Origin: Prevotella lacticifex
GTDB lineage: Bacteria; Bacteroidota; Bacteroidia; Bacteroidales; Bacteroidaceae
Assembly (NCBI RefSeq): GCF_019973375.1
Contig: NZ_BPTV01000001.1
Location: 2,001,104-2,065,103 of the forward strand
Direction of reading: 5' to 3'
Length of the DNA stretch: 64,000 nucleotides
Shown one piece after another: positions 44,729 through 55,133 of this stretch. The notes beneath the pieces were generated by a model. It was not told where the DNA came from, did no database searches, and was given only the letters and a program-made list of their open reading frames with translations. The translations under genes were made by a program, and so were the position numbers. Every line of letters begins with the position of its first letter. The first letter of the stretch is position 1.

Positions 44729-45535
44729 CTATCTTACAGTCACATGATAACAGGCCTGATGGAGCTCATACTTCACGTAGCAGCGGTTCTGGTCGCGCAT
44801 GTCCCTGAGCACCTCACTGAGCGTTTTCTTATACCTGTCGTCGTCGACCTTGGCCTCTAATGGCTCGAAGTGGGTATAACTGATGTCGAAGGTGGTGCCA
44901 TAGACGTGACAGCTGTTTGGCGATACGTTCTTGTTGTGTTTTCCCAATTTCACTACGTCCTCCTTACTCCGCAGCACACTCGTGACAACAAGCTTTTGCA
45001 GGGGTATGTGCTTTACAGCCAGACTGTCGAGAAAGTTACGGCTGATATCCTGAAGCAGGGCTGCCGCCCGCGGCACGAGGTAGGGAATGCTTGCCTGCAG
45101 CTTGCGAACCTTATAGTAGGGATTTGCGCCGATATACACCAGTTCGTGCTTGCGTTTCTCGGCATCGGCAATATTCTGCACCGGCACAACGCCAAACTGC
45201 TTGGCAGCAACGAGATGCGACGCATTGGAGTCGGGAGCACAGTCCTTATAGCTCCACACGCCCTTCAGCGGGTGCTCAGCCTCGGAACCGTCGGCGTTGA
45301 AGAAGTCTACGCCCTTCTCCGCTACGATATTTGCCTGCGCACGCTTGTTATTGCCGAGCGAGTCGACATCAGCACCGTTATCCTTAGCGCCAGCCTCCTT
45401 CCCAACTTTCTGGTCGCTGAATCTATCGCCGGCTACCGACGGAAAAATTATCCTGACCAAAGCAAGTACTGCTACTATGATAAAAAACGAAAGCACATAC
45501 TTCCGTTTCGACATTTTCTTCTTTTTCTTCTTCAT
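44729..45535 (-). CDS. DUF5715 family protein, M15 peptidase-like
   Basis: The protein has 268 residues. A lysine-rich start and one membrane segment (YVLSFFIIVAVLALVRIIF) anchor it in the inner membrane, with the rest in the periplasm. SCHVYGTTFDIS fits the SxHxxGxAxD zinc motif of M15 D-Ala-D-Ala peptidases, and YELHQACYHVTVR supplies the late Glu and His. VTSVLRSKEDVVKLGK precedes it, as in DUF5715. It is probably a peptidoglycan-associated peptidase or lysozyme-protective factor (inference). M1 or M8 could be the start. Confidence 0.82.
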   Translation of the reverse strand: MKKKKKKMSKRKYVLSFFIIVAVLALVRIIFPSVAGDRFSDQKVGKEAGAKDNGADVDSLGNNKRAQANIVAEKGVDFFNADGSEAEHPLKGVWSYKDCAPDSNASHLVAAKQFGVVPVQNIADAEKRKHELVYIGANPYYKVRKLQASIPYLVPRAAALLQDISRNFLDSLAVKHIPLQKLVVTSVLRSKEDVVKLGKHNKNVSPNSCHVYGTTFDISYTHFEPLEAKVDDDRYKKTLSEVLRDMRDQNRCYVKYELHQACYHVTVR

Positions 45536-45543
45536 TGCAAGTG

Positions 45544-45574
45544 CAAAGGTACAGATTAGTTTTTATTTATCCAA
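45544..45574 (-). promoter_or_regulatory. promoter of the DUF5715 gene
   Basis: On the minus strand TTG (45574-45572), a 20-nt spacer and TACCTTTG (45551-45544). Confidence 0.8.
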
Positions 45575-46569
45575 CGCAAAACTTTCTTTATTTGAAAGAT
45601 TTTTTGTCCACCCCCCGAAAGAAGCCTGCCGTGACATCAGAAGAAAAGCATAGGCCTATTGGCCCTCCGCTTCTGCTCCATATCGCCCTCCATTTTAAGA
45701 TTCCGCAATACGCTCCTACAGGTTTAGCCCTCACACCGAACAGCCTCAATTGCGATGTCCATTGTCGTTAATCATCAGCCATGCACTACGGCCATACAGC
45801 CGACAGCCTTCGCCATAGAGCTATCCGCACCTGGTCGATAAGTATTGAACCTGAATAGATTACGACGATAGAATATCCGCACCAGCAAGTGCCCGACAAG
45901 AGGTTTTATTTGCATGTGGATAACGAGGAATATGATTGTATGATAGTTGGTTGTGGCCCCCGAAACCGAAGGAATAAATGTAAAAATAATTCAGACCAAA
46001 ACGATCACGAAATCAAGTTTGTAACACATTGAATATTAACCGCTTAGCAAAACCTATCGTTTGACATTGCAAAACGGACCGTTTTGAAGCGCCAAACGGA
46101 CCGTTTCGCAAGCCCAAACGGACCGTTTCGGAACGCAAAACGATACATATAGAATAGCAGTAAGGATTTTTCATCGTTATAACTTTTTTTGTTCCGTCAG
46201 TGATTGGGAGGAACACTCCTGGAGCACAAGGGCCAAGCAGCAGGAATAAATTGTAGTTCCGATTTCGGCTCGGCTGCCATACTGCTCCTACTTTTTTCAC
46301 GCTTATGTCCCTTTCATTAAACTGCAACGAAAGGTCATGCCGAGGGGACAGGGCTTAAATAACGGAGGAGTCCGCGGTGCAATCCGTGTGGATGCGGTGG
46401 CAGTTACCGTATTAACGTACCGGGCAAGAGTGCTGGTATCTACAGCCAAGTGGCCTCAGATTGTCAGAAAGAAAGTGATTTCGGGCTCTACGGTTACTTT
46501 CATCAGCGTTACCACCATGCAAGGGAGGCGGCATCAGTGAGGCACAAAGCAAAAATTCGCGTTTTTGTT
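45575..46569. other. spacer with repeat copy 4
   Basis: No gene is supported in this gap of about 1 kb. It holds repeat copy 4 (45975-46176). The rest (46200-46560) is GC-richer and may be decayed coding DNA, but no frame has family likeness. Confidence 0.45.
45975..46176 (+). repeat. dispersed 22-nt palindrome array, copy 4 (best preserved)
   Basis: Unit anchors lie at 46074, 46096, 46118 and 46140, exactly 22 nt apart. Three consecutive units keep the full palindrome AAACGGaCCGTTT with linkers TGAAGCGCC and CGCAAGCCC. The upstream flank atgtaaaaataattc and downstream gtaaggatttttc are shared with other copies. It lies upstream of phoH. Confidence 0.85.
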
Positions 46570-46599
46570 TTGCCATTCCACTCATTTGCAGTACCTTTG
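46570..46599 (+). promoter_or_regulatory. promoter of phoH
   Basis: TTG (46570-46572), a 19-nt spacer and TACCTTTG (46592-46599), 25 nt before the UUG start. Confidence 0.75.
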
Positions 46600-46624
46600 C
46601 AACATATAACATAAAGACAAGAAT

Positions 46625-47605
46625 TTGATAGAAAAGCATATCGTACTTGAGGATATAGATCCTGTTGTTTTTTACGGTGTCGGGAACGGACATCTGCAGA
46701 TGCTGAAGTCGTTGTTTCCGAAACTGAGGATTGTCGCGCGCGATAATGTCATCCGCATCCTTGGCGACGAGGAAGAAATGGCCAAGGCCGAGGAGGACAT
46801 TGAGACGATGCGCAAGCATGTCGTCAAGTATAACACCATAACCGAGGAGGACATCCTCGATATAGTCAAGGGGAAGAAGACCAAGGAGGACGCCGTCAAG
46901 GGTGTCATCGTCTATTCAATCTCCGGACGCCCCATAAAGAGCCGGTCGGAGAATCAGCAGAAACTCATCGACGCCTTCGAGAAGGACGACATGATATTCG
47001 CCGTGGGGCCGGCAGGAACGGGAAAGACATACCTCGGCATTGCCCTCGCCGTAAGGGCCCTGAAGGAGAAGACGGCAAAGAAGATCATCCTCAGCCGCCC
47101 CGCCGTAGAAGCCGGCGAGAAGCTCGGGTTCCTCCCCGGTGACATGAAGGACAAGATAGACCCGTACCTACAGCCGCTCTACGATGCCCTCGAGGACATG
47201 CTTCCGGCGGTGAAGCTCCAGGACCTCATGGACAAGCAGGTGATACAGATAGCACCATTGGCCTTTATGCGCGGCCGCACGCTCAGCGACGCCGTCGTCA
47301 TCCTCGACGAGGCACAGAACACCACCCCGGCCCAGATAAGGATGTTCCTCACGCGAATGGGATGGAACACGAAGATGATTATCACCGGCGACATGACGCA
47401 GATAGACCTGCCACACTCACAGACCAGCGGTCTGAAGGAGGCCCTGAGGGTGCTCAAGGGCACCGAGGGCATTAGCATCGTGAACCTCACCAACAAGGAC
47501 ATTGTAAGGCACAAGCTCGTCACGCGCATCGTCAACGCCTACGAGGCCTACGACAAGGAGAGGGAACGGGTACGGCAAGCTAAGGCGGCCGAAGAGAAAG
47601 GATGA
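46625..47605 (+). CDS. phoH: PhoH-family ATPase (YbeZ-like)
   Basis: This 326-residue cytosolic P-loop protein is linked in other bacteria to RNA metabolism and ribosome quality. Walker A is GPAGTGKTYLGIALAV, Walker B is VVILDEAQNTT, and there is a MFLTRMG...MIITGDMTQIDLP segment. The start is a UUG at 46625: the residues it adds (IEKHIVLEDIDPVVFYGV) are conserved in Bacteroidetes PhoH, and the promoter spacing fits. It precedes purC by 118 nt. Confidence 0.92.
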   Translation: MIEKHIVLEDIDPVVFYGVGNGHLQMLKSLFPKLRIVARDNVIRILGDEEEMAKAEEDIETMRKHVVKYNTITEEDILDIVKGKKTKEDAVKGVIVYSISGRPIKSRSENQQKLIDAFEKDDMIFAVGPAGTGKTYLGIALAVRALKEKTAKKIILSRPAVEAGEKLGFLPGDMKDKIDPYLQPLYDALEDMLPAVKLQDLMDKQVIQIAPLAFMRGRTLSDAVVILDEAQNTTPAQIRMFLTRMGWNTKMIITGDMTQIDLPHSQTSGLKEALRVLKGTEGISIVNLTNKDIVRHKLVTRIVNAYEAYDKERERVRQAKAAEEKG

Positions 47606-47723
47606 CAAAAAACGAGAAGAGATTATTCAACATTATAAGTAACGTATTTTAATTAAGTCCTCAACAACCTGCCCACACTCAGCAAAGACAAGTGAGCAGC
47701 GGACAGGAAAGGGGCATTGCAAA

Positions 47724-48674
47724 ATGAAAGCATTAACAAAGACTGATTTCCATTTCGACGGACAGAAGAGTGTTTACCACGGCAAAGTTCGTGACGTCTA
47801 CGACATCGACGACGACCTCATCGTCATGGTAGCTACCGACAGGATTTCCGCATTCGACGTAGTCCTGCCCGTAGGTATCCCATACAAGGGTCAGGTGCTG
47901 AATCAGATTGCTGCCAAATTCCTCGACTCGACGAGCGACATCTGCCCCAACTGGAAACTCGCCACTCCCGATCCAATGGTTACCGTCGGACTGAAATGCG
48001 AGGGTTTCCGCGTGGAGATGATTATCCGTTCCATCCTCACCGGCAGCGCTTGGCGCGCTTATAAGGAGGGTGCACGAGAGCTCTGCGGAGTGAAACTGCC
48101 CGACGGCATGCGCGAGAACGAGCGCTTCCCAGAGCCAATTATCACCCCGACGACAAAGGCCGACGAGGGCCACGACATGAATATCTCACGCGAGGAGATT
48201 ATCAAGCAGGGCATCGTCAGTGCTGAGGACTACGCCGTCATCGAGGACTGGACCCGCAAGCTCTTCGCACGCGGTCAGGAAATAGCTGCAAAGCGCGGCC
48301 TTATTCTCGTCGATACAAAATATGAGTTCGGCAAGCGCGACGGCAAGCTGTATCTCATCGACGAAATCCACACTCCCGACTCAAGCCGTTACTTCTATGC
48401 CGACGGTTATGAGGAGAAGTTCAAGAAGGGTGAGCCGCAGCGCCAGCTCTCAAAGGAGTTCGTCAGACAGTGGCTCATCGAGCAGGGATTCATGAACCAG
48501 CCAGGACAGAAGATGCCGGAGATTACCGAAGAATATGCCCAGAGCGTCAGCGACAGATATATCGAGCTCTACGAGCATATCACTGGTGAGAAGTTCGACA
48601 AAGCTGTCGAGGAGGGTGATATCGCCGCACGAATCGAGAAGAACGTCAAGAACTATCTCGCAAGCAGAAAGTAG
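47724..48674 (+). CDS. purC: SAICAR synthetase
   Basis: This 316-residue enzyme joins aspartate to CAIR in purine synthesis. Motifs: [23 protein letters not shown] (read in two parts), [17 protein letters not shown] and [14 protein letters not shown]. It is the longer form seen in Bacteroidetes and fungi. Its TAG stop overlaps the GTG start of ubiE by 1 nt. Confidence 0.95.
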   Translation: MKALTKTDFHFDGQKSVYHGKVRDVYDIDDDLIVMVATDRISAFDVVLPVGIPYKGQVLNQIAAKFLDSTSDICPNWKLATPDPMVTVGLKCEGFRVEMIIRSILTGSAWRAYKEGARELCGVKLPDGMRENERFPEPIITPTTKADEGHDMNISREEIIKQGIVSAEDYAVIEDWTRKLFARGQEIAAKRGLILVDTKYEFGKRDGKLYLIDEIHTPDSSRYFYADGYEEKFKKGEPQRQLSKEFVRQWLIEQGFMNQPGQKMPEITEEYAQSVSDRYIELYEHITGEKFDKAVEEGDIAARIEKNVKNYLASRK

Positions 48675-49408
48675 TGTATAAACAGGAAAAAATCAATCCC
48701 TACGGGAAAAAAGGTGAGAAGGTTAAGCTCGTCGAGGAGATGTTCAACAACATCGCACCTACCTACGACCGGCTTAACCACCTCATGTCGTTCGACATCG
48801 ACAAGGGATGGAGGCGGAAAGCCATCAGCCAGCTCATGCCCTACCCTCACGGTAAGATACTCGACATAGCCACCGGCACGGGCGACTTTGCCATTCTCGC
48901 AGCCAAGATGCTACATCCAGAGAGCATAACGGCCGTCGATATATCGGAGGGAATGATGAACGTGGGACGGAAGAAAGCCGACGAAGAGGGTCTCAGCGGC
49001 ACCGTCGACTTCAGAAAAGAGGACTGTACGGCAATGTCGTTCGCCGACAACACCTTCGACGCGGTAATCTCCGCTTTCGGCATCCGCAACTTCCAGGACC
49101 TCGACAAGGGGCTGGCCGAGATGTGCAGGGTGATGAAAAAGGGCGGACATCTGAGCATCGTGGAACTGTCTACACCCGTCACATTCCCGATGAAACAGCT
49201 CTTCAAGGTCTACTCCCACCTCGTTCTGCCCACCTACGGCAAGATAGTATCGCGCGACAGGAGTGCCTACGAGTATCTCACGAAGACCATCGAGGCCTTT
49301 CCGCAGGGCGAGCAGATGACCGACATCCTGCTGAAGGCCGGATTCGCCAAGGCCGGATTCAAACGGCTGACATTCGGAATCTGCACCATGTTCTTTGCCG
49401 AGAAGTAA
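48674..49408 (+). CDS. ubiE: demethylmenaquinone methyltransferase
   Basis: This 244-residue SAM enzyme performs the last methylation of menaquinone synthesis, needed for anaerobic respiration. Motifs: [33 protein letters not shown] (SAM), and a [21 protein letters not shown] segment. It starts with GTG at 48674, overlapping the purC stop, so translation is coupled. Confidence 0.94.
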   Translation: MYKQEKINPYGKKGEKVKLVEEMFNNIAPTYDRLNHLMSFDIDKGWRRKAISQLMPYPHGKILDIATGTGDFAILAAKMLHPESITAVDISEGMMNVGRKKADEEGLSGTVDFRKEDCTAMSFADNTFDAVISAFGIRNFQDLDKGLAEMCRVMKKGGHLSIVELSTPVTFPMKQLFKVYSHLVLPTYGKIVSRDRSAYEYLTKTIEAFPQGEQMTDILLKAGFAKAGFKRLTFGICTMFFAEK

Positions 49409-49475
49409 ACGGAAAGGACACGGGCAGGACGGAATACATTCGATAATCACACATTATTTATAATATATCGACACA

Positions 49476-50228
49476 ATGGACAAATACGGACTGATAGGCT
49501 TCCCCCTGGGACATTCGTTCTCGAAGAACTTCTTCAACGAGAAATTCGAGAATGAGAACATCGACGCTGAATACATAAACTTCGAGATTCCGAATATCGA
49601 GGGACTCGTGGAAATTCTCGACGTGAACCCTGAACTGAGGGGGCTGAACGTCACCATTCCCTACAAGGAGAAGGTGATAAGCTATCTCGACTACATCAGT
49701 CCGGAGGCACGCGCCATCGGAGCCGTCAATGTCATACGTGTCACACATAAAGGCAACAAGCTCATTCTCAGGGGCTACAACTCCGATGTCATCGGGTTCA
49801 CCAAGAGCATAGAGCCGCTGTTGGAGAGATTCCACCGGAAAGCACTCATCCTCGGTACGGGGGGAGCATCGAAAGCCATCAACTACGGACTGAAATCGCT
49901 CGGACTGGAAACGGTTTTCGTAAGCCGCTACAAACGGCCGGGGACAATACAGTATGAGGATATCACACCGGAGGTGATAAAGGACTATAACGTCATCGTC
50001 AACTGCACGCCGGTGGGAATGTACCCGAAAGTGGAGGAGTGCCCGCTCCTGCCCTATGAGGCCATGGACAACCATACTCTCCTCTACGACCTCATATACA
50101 ATCCCGACAGGACATTGTTTATGCAGAAAGGGGCTGAACACGGAGCAACCGTGAAGAACGGCCTCGAAATGCTGCTCCTGCAGGCCTTCGCCAGCTGGGA
50201 CTTCTGGAACGGAAAGGAGCAGGAATAA
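49476..50228 (+). CDS. aroE: shikimate dehydrogenase
   Basis: This 250-residue NADP enzyme reduces 3-dehydroshikimate in aromatic amino acid synthesis. Substrate-site GFPLGHSFSKNFF, the catalytic Lys region NVTIPYKEKV, cofactor loop LGTGGASKAINYGL and NCTPVGMYP are all present. It belongs to the shorter Bacteroidetes form. Confidence 0.94.
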   Translation: MDKYGLIGFPLGHSFSKNFFNEKFENENIDAEYINFEIPNIEGLVEILDVNPELRGLNVTIPYKEKVISYLDYISPEARAIGAVNVIRVTHKGNKLILRGYNSDVIGFTKSIEPLLERFHRKALILGTGGASKAINYGLKSLGLETVFVSRYKRPGTIQYEDITPEVIKDYNVIVNCTPVGMYPKVEECPLLPYEAMDNHTLLYDLIYNPDRTLFMQKGAEHGATVKNGLEMLLLQAFASWDFWNGKEQE

Positions 50229-50294
50229 GACTACAACAACAGAAAAGAAATACAGACCAATCGTTTAACAGAGAAAACATCAAATCCCCCAACC

Positions 50295-51482
50295 ATGGAG
50301 GAAGCGAGAGAAAGGCTTATGAACAACAGATATATGATGCGCGGCGTCAGCGCTGCTAAGGAAGACGTCCACAACGCAATAAAAAACATCGACAAGGGAA
50401 TTTTCCCTATGGCTTTTTGCAAAATCATCCCCGATATCCTCGGCGGCGACCCCGACTACTGCAACATCATGCATGCCGACGGAGCCGGAACGAAGTCGAG
50501 CCTTGCGTACATGTACTGGAAAGAAACCGGCGACCTGAGCGTTTGGAAGGGCATTGCGCAGGATGCCGTGGTGATGAACACCGACGACCTGCTCTGCGTG
50601 GGAGCCGTCGACAATATCCTTGTCAGCTCCACCATCGGCCGGAACAAGATGCTCATTCCCGGTGAGGTCATCTCAGCCATCATCAACGGCACCGACGAGC
50701 TGCTCGCTGAGCTGCGCGAGATGGGTATAGGCATCTGGCCTACAGGAGGTGAGACGGCTGACGTCGGCGACCTTGTCCGCACAATAATCGTCGATTCGAC
50801 CGTTACATGCCGCATGAAGCGCTCCAATGTCATCAACAACGCCAATATCAGGCCCGGCGATGTCATCGTAGGACTGTCGTCGACAGGACAGGCAACGTAC
50901 GAGCACCGCTATAACGGCGGTATGGGCTCGAACGGCTTGACAAGCGCAAGGCACGATGTCTTCGCCAAATATCTGGCTGAGAAATTCCCTGAGAGCTACG
51001 ACCATAAGGTGCCCGACGAGCTGGTCTACAGCGGCGACAAGCATCTCACCGACAAGATTGAGGGTGTACCCGTCAACGCCGGAGAGCTTGTCCTCTCGCC
51101 CACCCGCACCTACGCTCCGGTGATAAAGATGCTGCTTGACGAGCTCAGACCCGAAATCCACGGAATGGTTCACTGCACCGGCGGAGCCCAGACAAAGGTT
51201 CTGCACTTCGTAGGCGACAACTGCCATGTGGTAAAGGACAACATGTTCCCCGTTCCTCCACTGTTCAAGCTCATCCACGACGAGAGCGGTACCGACTGGA
51301 AAGAGATGTACCAGGTGTTCAATATGGGCCACAGAATGGAGATATACGTGCGGCCGGAGGTTGCCGAAAAGGTCATTGCCATCAGCAAGCATTTCAATAT
51401 CGATGCTCAGGTGGTAGGACATATCGAGGAGGGCAAGCGCAGTCTCACTATCAAGAGTGAGTACGGTGTATTCGAATATTAA
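50295..51482 (+). CDS. purM: phosphoribosylformylglycinamidine cyclo-ligase (AIR synthetase)
   Basis: The enzyme closes the imidazole ring of purines. It has 395 residues, or 387 from the second ATG at 50319, which fits better (MNNRYMMRGVSAAKEDV). Motifs: MHADGAGTKSSLAYMYW, AVVMNTDDLLCVGA, and a GGETADVGDLVRT segment. This Bacteroidetes type is longer and divergent from E. coli PurM, with a TGGAQTKVLHF domain. Confidence 0.93.
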   Translation: MEEARERLMNNRYMMRGVSAAKEDVHNAIKNIDKGIFPMAFCKIIPDILGGDPDYCNIMHADGAGTKSSLAYMYWKETGDLSVWKGIAQDAVVMNTDDLLCVGAVDNILVSSTIGRNKMLIPGEVISAIINGTDELLAELREMGIGIWPTGGETADVGDLVRTIIVDSTVTCRMKRSNVINNANIRPGDVIVGLSSTGQATYEHRYNGGMGSNGLTSARHDVFAKYLAEKFPESYDHKVPDELVYSGDKHLTDKIEGVPVNAGELVLSPTRTYAPVIKMLLDELRPEIHGMVHCTGGAQTKVLHFVGDNCHVVKDNMFPVPPLFKLIHDESGTDWKEMYQVFNMGHRMEIYVRPEVAEKVIAISKHFNIDAQVVGHIEEGKRSLTIKSEYGVFEY

Positions 51483-51568
51483 TTGATTAATACAATATAA
51501 CAACCTTTGCGTGAGCTCATTACGGCATCCGACGACCGTCGGCGAGCTCACGACAAGGGCATAACAAT

Positions 51569-52675
51569 ATGGCAAACAACATTTTAGAGAAACTCGATGG
51601 ACTTGAGGCAAGGTTCGAGGAGGTGGGCACGCTCATCACCGACCCGGCAGTAATCGCCGACCAGCAACGCTACGTCAAGCTCACGAAGGAGTATAAGGAC
51701 CTTGAGGACATCATGAAGGCGAAGAAGAAATACGTCGCTTGTCTTGACGCTATCAAGGAGGCTAAGGACGTGCTCGCCAACGAAAAAGACCCCGACATGA
51801 AGGAGCTGGCGCGCGAGGAACTCTCCGAAAACGAGGAATTGCAACCCAAACTCGAGGAGGAAATAAAGATAGCCTTAGTGCCTAAGGACCCCGAGGACGC
51901 CAAGAACGTGCAGATGGAGATACGCGCCGGAACCGGTGGCGACGAGGCTGCGCTCTTCGCAGGCGACCTTTTTAATATGTATAAGAGGTACTGCGAGAAG
52001 AAGGGCTGGAAACTGTCGGTGACCGATGCCAACCCCGGTACCGTGGGAGGATACAAGGAGATAGACTTCGCCGTGGAGGGCGACAACGTCTACGGCACCC
52101 TGAAGTATGAGTCGGGGGTACACCGCGTACAGCGCGTTCCGGCCACCGAGACCCAGGGACGTATGCACACGTCGGCAGCGACGGTAGCCGTACTGCCTGA
52201 GGCTGAGAAGTTTGAGGTGCATATCAATGAGGGTGACATCAAGTGGGATACCTTCCGCTCGTCAGGTGCCGGAGGCCAGAACGTCAACAAGGTGAGCTCC
52301 GGTGTCCGCCTGCGTTACCCTTGGAAGAATCCGGAGACCGGTGAGGTGGAGGAAATCCTTATCGAATGTACCGAAACCCGTGACCAGCCTAAGAACAAGG
52401 AGCGTGCTCTGAGCCGTCTCTATACCTATATATATGACCACGAGCATCAGAAATATGTCGACGACATTTCCAACCGCAGACGCTCGCTCGTCTCTACCGG
52501 CGACCGCAGCGCAAAGATTCGGACATACAACTTCCCGCAGGGAAGAGTCACCGACCACCGTATCGGATATACGACCCACGACTTGCAGGGGTTCCTCGGC
52601 GGCGACATACAGGACATGATCGACGCACTGACAGTGGCCGAAAACGCTGAGAAACTCAAGGAATCGGAACTGTAA
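51569..52675 (+). CDS. prfA: peptide chain release factor 1
   Basis: The protein has 368 residues and recognises UAA and UAG. The PAT anticodon tripeptide is in QRVPATETQGRMHTSA. The catalytic GGQ is in RSSGAGGQNVNKVSSGVRL. It follows purM by 86 nt. Confidence 0.96.
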   Translation: MANNILEKLDGLEARFEEVGTLITDPAVIADQQRYVKLTKEYKDLEDIMKAKKKYVACLDAIKEAKDVLANEKDPDMKELAREELSENEELQPKLEEEIKIALVPKDPEDAKNVQMEIRAGTGGDEAALFAGDLFNMYKRYCEKKGWKLSVTDANPGTVGGYKEIDFAVEGDNVYGTLKYESGVHRVQRVPATETQGRMHTSAATVAVLPEAEKFEVHINEGDIKWDTFRSSGAGGQNVNKVSSGVRLRYPWKNPETGEVEEILIECTETRDQPKNKERALSRLYTYIYDHEHQKYVDDISNRRRSLVSTGDRSAKIRTYNFPQGRVTDHRIGYTTHDLQGFLGGDIQDMIDALTVAENAEKLKESEL

Positions 52676-52854
52676 AGGTGAAAGATGGGGGCACCGCGAT
52701 ATGATTTTGCACTTCGCGACAACCGTCATGGATGTGGCCTCCGCACTTTTCACTACCCTATAGAGTTAATAAACATAGTCAAAAACAACCGTTATTTTAT
52801 TCGTTCCACCCGCGATTGCTACATATCGAAGGTGAGACGGAGCTCACGAATGTC

Positions 52855-53676
52855 ATGAACCGCAAAGAACTCGTAAACCAAATCTTCACAAAAAAATCGT
52901 TCCTCTGTGTAGGACTCGACACTGATATCAGGAAGATACCACAGCATCTCCTTAATGGCGACAACCCTGTCCTCACATTCAACAAAGCCATTATCGATGC
53001 CACTGCACCCTACTGCGTGGCCTACAAGCCCAACCTCGCATTCTACGAGAGTCTCGGGGTGAAGGGCATCGCTGCTTTCGAGCAGACTGTGGAGTACTTA
53101 AAGAAGAACTATCCCAACCACTTTATCATTGCCGACGCAAAACGGGGCGACATCGGCAATACTTCGGCAATGTACGCCCGCACGTTCTTCGAGGAGTACG
53201 ATATCGACGCTCTGACGGTGGCTCCGTATATGGGCGAGGACAGTGTGACACCTTTCCTCGGCTACGAGGGAAAATGGGTCATTCTGCTTGCACTGACGAG
53301 CAATAAGGGAAGCCACGATTTCCAGCTCACTGAGGACAAATCGGGCGAACGGCTCTTCGAAAAGGTTATACGCAAAAGCCAGAACTGGGCCGACGCCGAC
53401 AACATGATGTATGTCGTTGGGGCAACACAGGGAAAGATGTTTGAGGACATCCGCCGGGTGGCTCCCAACCACTTCCTCCTCGTTCCGGGCGTTGGAGCAC
53501 AAGGCGGTAGTCTGCAGGAAGTATGCCGCTATGGAATCATCAAGGACTGCGGTCTGCTCGTAAACTCCTCTCGTGGAATCATTTACGCATCCAACGGTGA
53601 GGACTTTGCCGAGGTTGCGGCGAGCAAGGCCAAGGAACTGCAACAGCAGATGGAGGCCGAACTGGCAAAAATCTGA
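52855..53676 (+). CDS. pyrF: orotidine 5'-phosphate decarboxylase
   Basis: This 273-residue enzyme makes UMP. The active-site segment is [18 protein letters not shown], and the phosphate site is in [10 protein letters not shown]. It belongs to the long type 2 family. The open frame goes up to 52732; ATG 52855 matches family N-termini. Confidence 0.95.
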   Translation: MNRKELVNQIFTKKSFLCVGLDTDIRKIPQHLLNGDNPVLTFNKAIIDATAPYCVAYKPNLAFYESLGVKGIAAFEQTVEYLKKNYPNHFIIADAKRGDIGNTSAMYARTFFEEYDIDALTVAPYMGEDSVTPFLGYEGKWVILLALTSNKGSHDFQLTEDKSGERLFEKVIRKSQNWADADNMMYVVGATQGKMFEDIRRVAPNHFLLVPGVGAQGGSLQEVCRYGIIKDCGLLVNSSRGIIYASNGEDFAEVAASKAKELQQQMEAELAKI

Positions 53677-53810
53677 TTCCTAAGCAGTGGCAGAAGCGTT
53701 CCCGATGACATCATTCTCCTGTAAAAACCGGTTTCAACGGCGAAGAAAATGACATCATCGGGAAACGTAACGGCAGCAAGAGGGAAAAGGAATGGTGGCG
53801 TTTTTAAGAA

Positions 53811-55085
53811 ATGAAATGCCATCATTCGGAATGGATTATTCAACAACGAAAGGACTATAAGATATTGAACGACAGTAAGATAATCAACGATCCGGTGTTC
53901 GGTTTCATAAAGATTCCGCGCGGTCTTCTGCTGAACATCGTACAGCATCCGCTCATGCAACGGCTCACCCGCATCAAGCAGTTGGGCATGGCCAATGTTG
54001 TATATCCGGGTGCCCAGCACACGAGATTTCTCCACTCCATTGGTGCTTTCCACCTTATGAGTGAGGCTGTTCTGTCGCTCGAACAGAAAGGAGTGTTCAT
54101 TTTCGACAGCGAGGCGGAGGCCGTCGAGGCCGCAATCCTCATGCACGACATCGGGCATGCGCCTTTCTCCCATGTCCTTGAGGGCACACTCATTCACGGC
54201 ATCAGCCATGAGGAAATCTCGGTAATGATGATGCAGCGCATCAACGACGACATGAAGGGGGAGCTGAATTTGGCAATAAAAATCTTCAAGGACCAATATC
54301 CTAAGAAGTTTCTCCACCAGCTCATTTCCAGTCAGCTCGATGTTGACAGGCTCGATTACCTCCGTCGCGACAGCTTTTTCACCGGTGTCACCGAGGGAAA
54401 CATTGGCTCGGCACGCATAATAAAGATGCTAAACGTTGTCGACGACTCACTCGTCGTAGAGTCGAAAGCCATTTATTCCATCGAGAATTACCTCACCTCA
54501 AGGAGGCTGATGTACTGGTCGGTGTATCTTCACAAGACAGTCGTGGCATACGAAAAGACGCTCATCAACGCCCTCCGGCGCGCAGAGTTCTTGGCAAAGC
54601 AGGGGTGGGACATCTTCGGAACATCGGCACTGCGTTACTTCCTCTACAATCACATCGACGACAAATGGTTCGCAAGCCACGAGGAAACCCTCGACATGTA
54701 CAGCCAACTCGACGATAACGACATCTGGTCGGCACTGAAAGTGTGGGCAACATCGAAAGATAAGATTCTCGCTTTGCTTGCCTCCGACATGATAAACCGC
54801 CGCATATTCCGCGTGGAAGTGCGCGACGAGCCCGTCAGCGACGACGAGATAGCCGATATCCGGAGGACTATCGCCGAGAAAGTGGGCATCGACGAGGCCG
54901 ATTCTGACTACCTTTTGAGTGTCAACACGATACAGAAAGACATGTACGACATCAACGATGATCACATATCCATATTGTACAAGGATGGCACTATAAAAGA
55001 CATCGCAGAGGCCTCCGAACTGCTCAATGTTGATCTACTATCCAAAAAAATTCGCAAATATTACCTTTGTTATCAACGTTTGTGA
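53811..55085 (+). CDS. HD-domain phosphohydrolase (SAMHD1/dGTPase-like)
   Basis: The protein is about 424 residues. HD motifs: QHTRFLHSIGAF (His), AILMHDIGHAPFSH (HD), and SQLDVDRLDYLRRD (Asp). The order is that of dNTP triphosphohydrolases such as SAMHD1, so it may control the dNTP pool; close relatives act on other nucleotides. The conserved part begins at NDSKIINDPVFGFIKIP, so a UUG near 53862 is an alternative start. Confidence 0.88.
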   Translation: MKCHHSEWIIQQRKDYKILNDSKIINDPVFGFIKIPRGLLLNIVQHPLMQRLTRIKQLGMANVVYPGAQHTRFLHSIGAFHLMSEAVLSLEQKGVFIFDSEAEAVEAAILMHDIGHAPFSHVLEGTLIHGISHEEISVMMMQRINDDMKGELNLAIKIFKDQYPKKFLHQLISSQLDVDRLDYLRRDSFFTGVTEGNIGSARIIKMLNVVDDSLVVESKAIYSIENYLTSRRLMYWSVYLHKTVVAYEKTLINALRRAEFLAKQGWDIFGTSALRYFLYNHIDDKWFASHEETLDMYSQLDDNDIWSALKVWATSKDKILALLASDMINRRIFRVEVRDEPVSDDEIADIRRTIAEKVGIDEADSDYLLSVNTIQKDMYDINDDHISILYKDGTIKDIAEASELLNVDLLSKKIRKYYLCYQRL

Positions 55086-55096
55086 CAAAAATTTGG

Positions 55097-55104
55097 TATC
55101 TTTG
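55097..55104 (+). promoter_or_regulatory. -7 element of the lpxD promoter
   Basis: TATCTTTG lies 29 nt before the ATG, just after the HD gene. No TTG is at the ideal distance; TTTG occurs 14 and 27 nt upstream. Confidence 0.55.
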
Positions 55105-55133
55105 CAACAAATATTTAAACAGAAACTAATATT

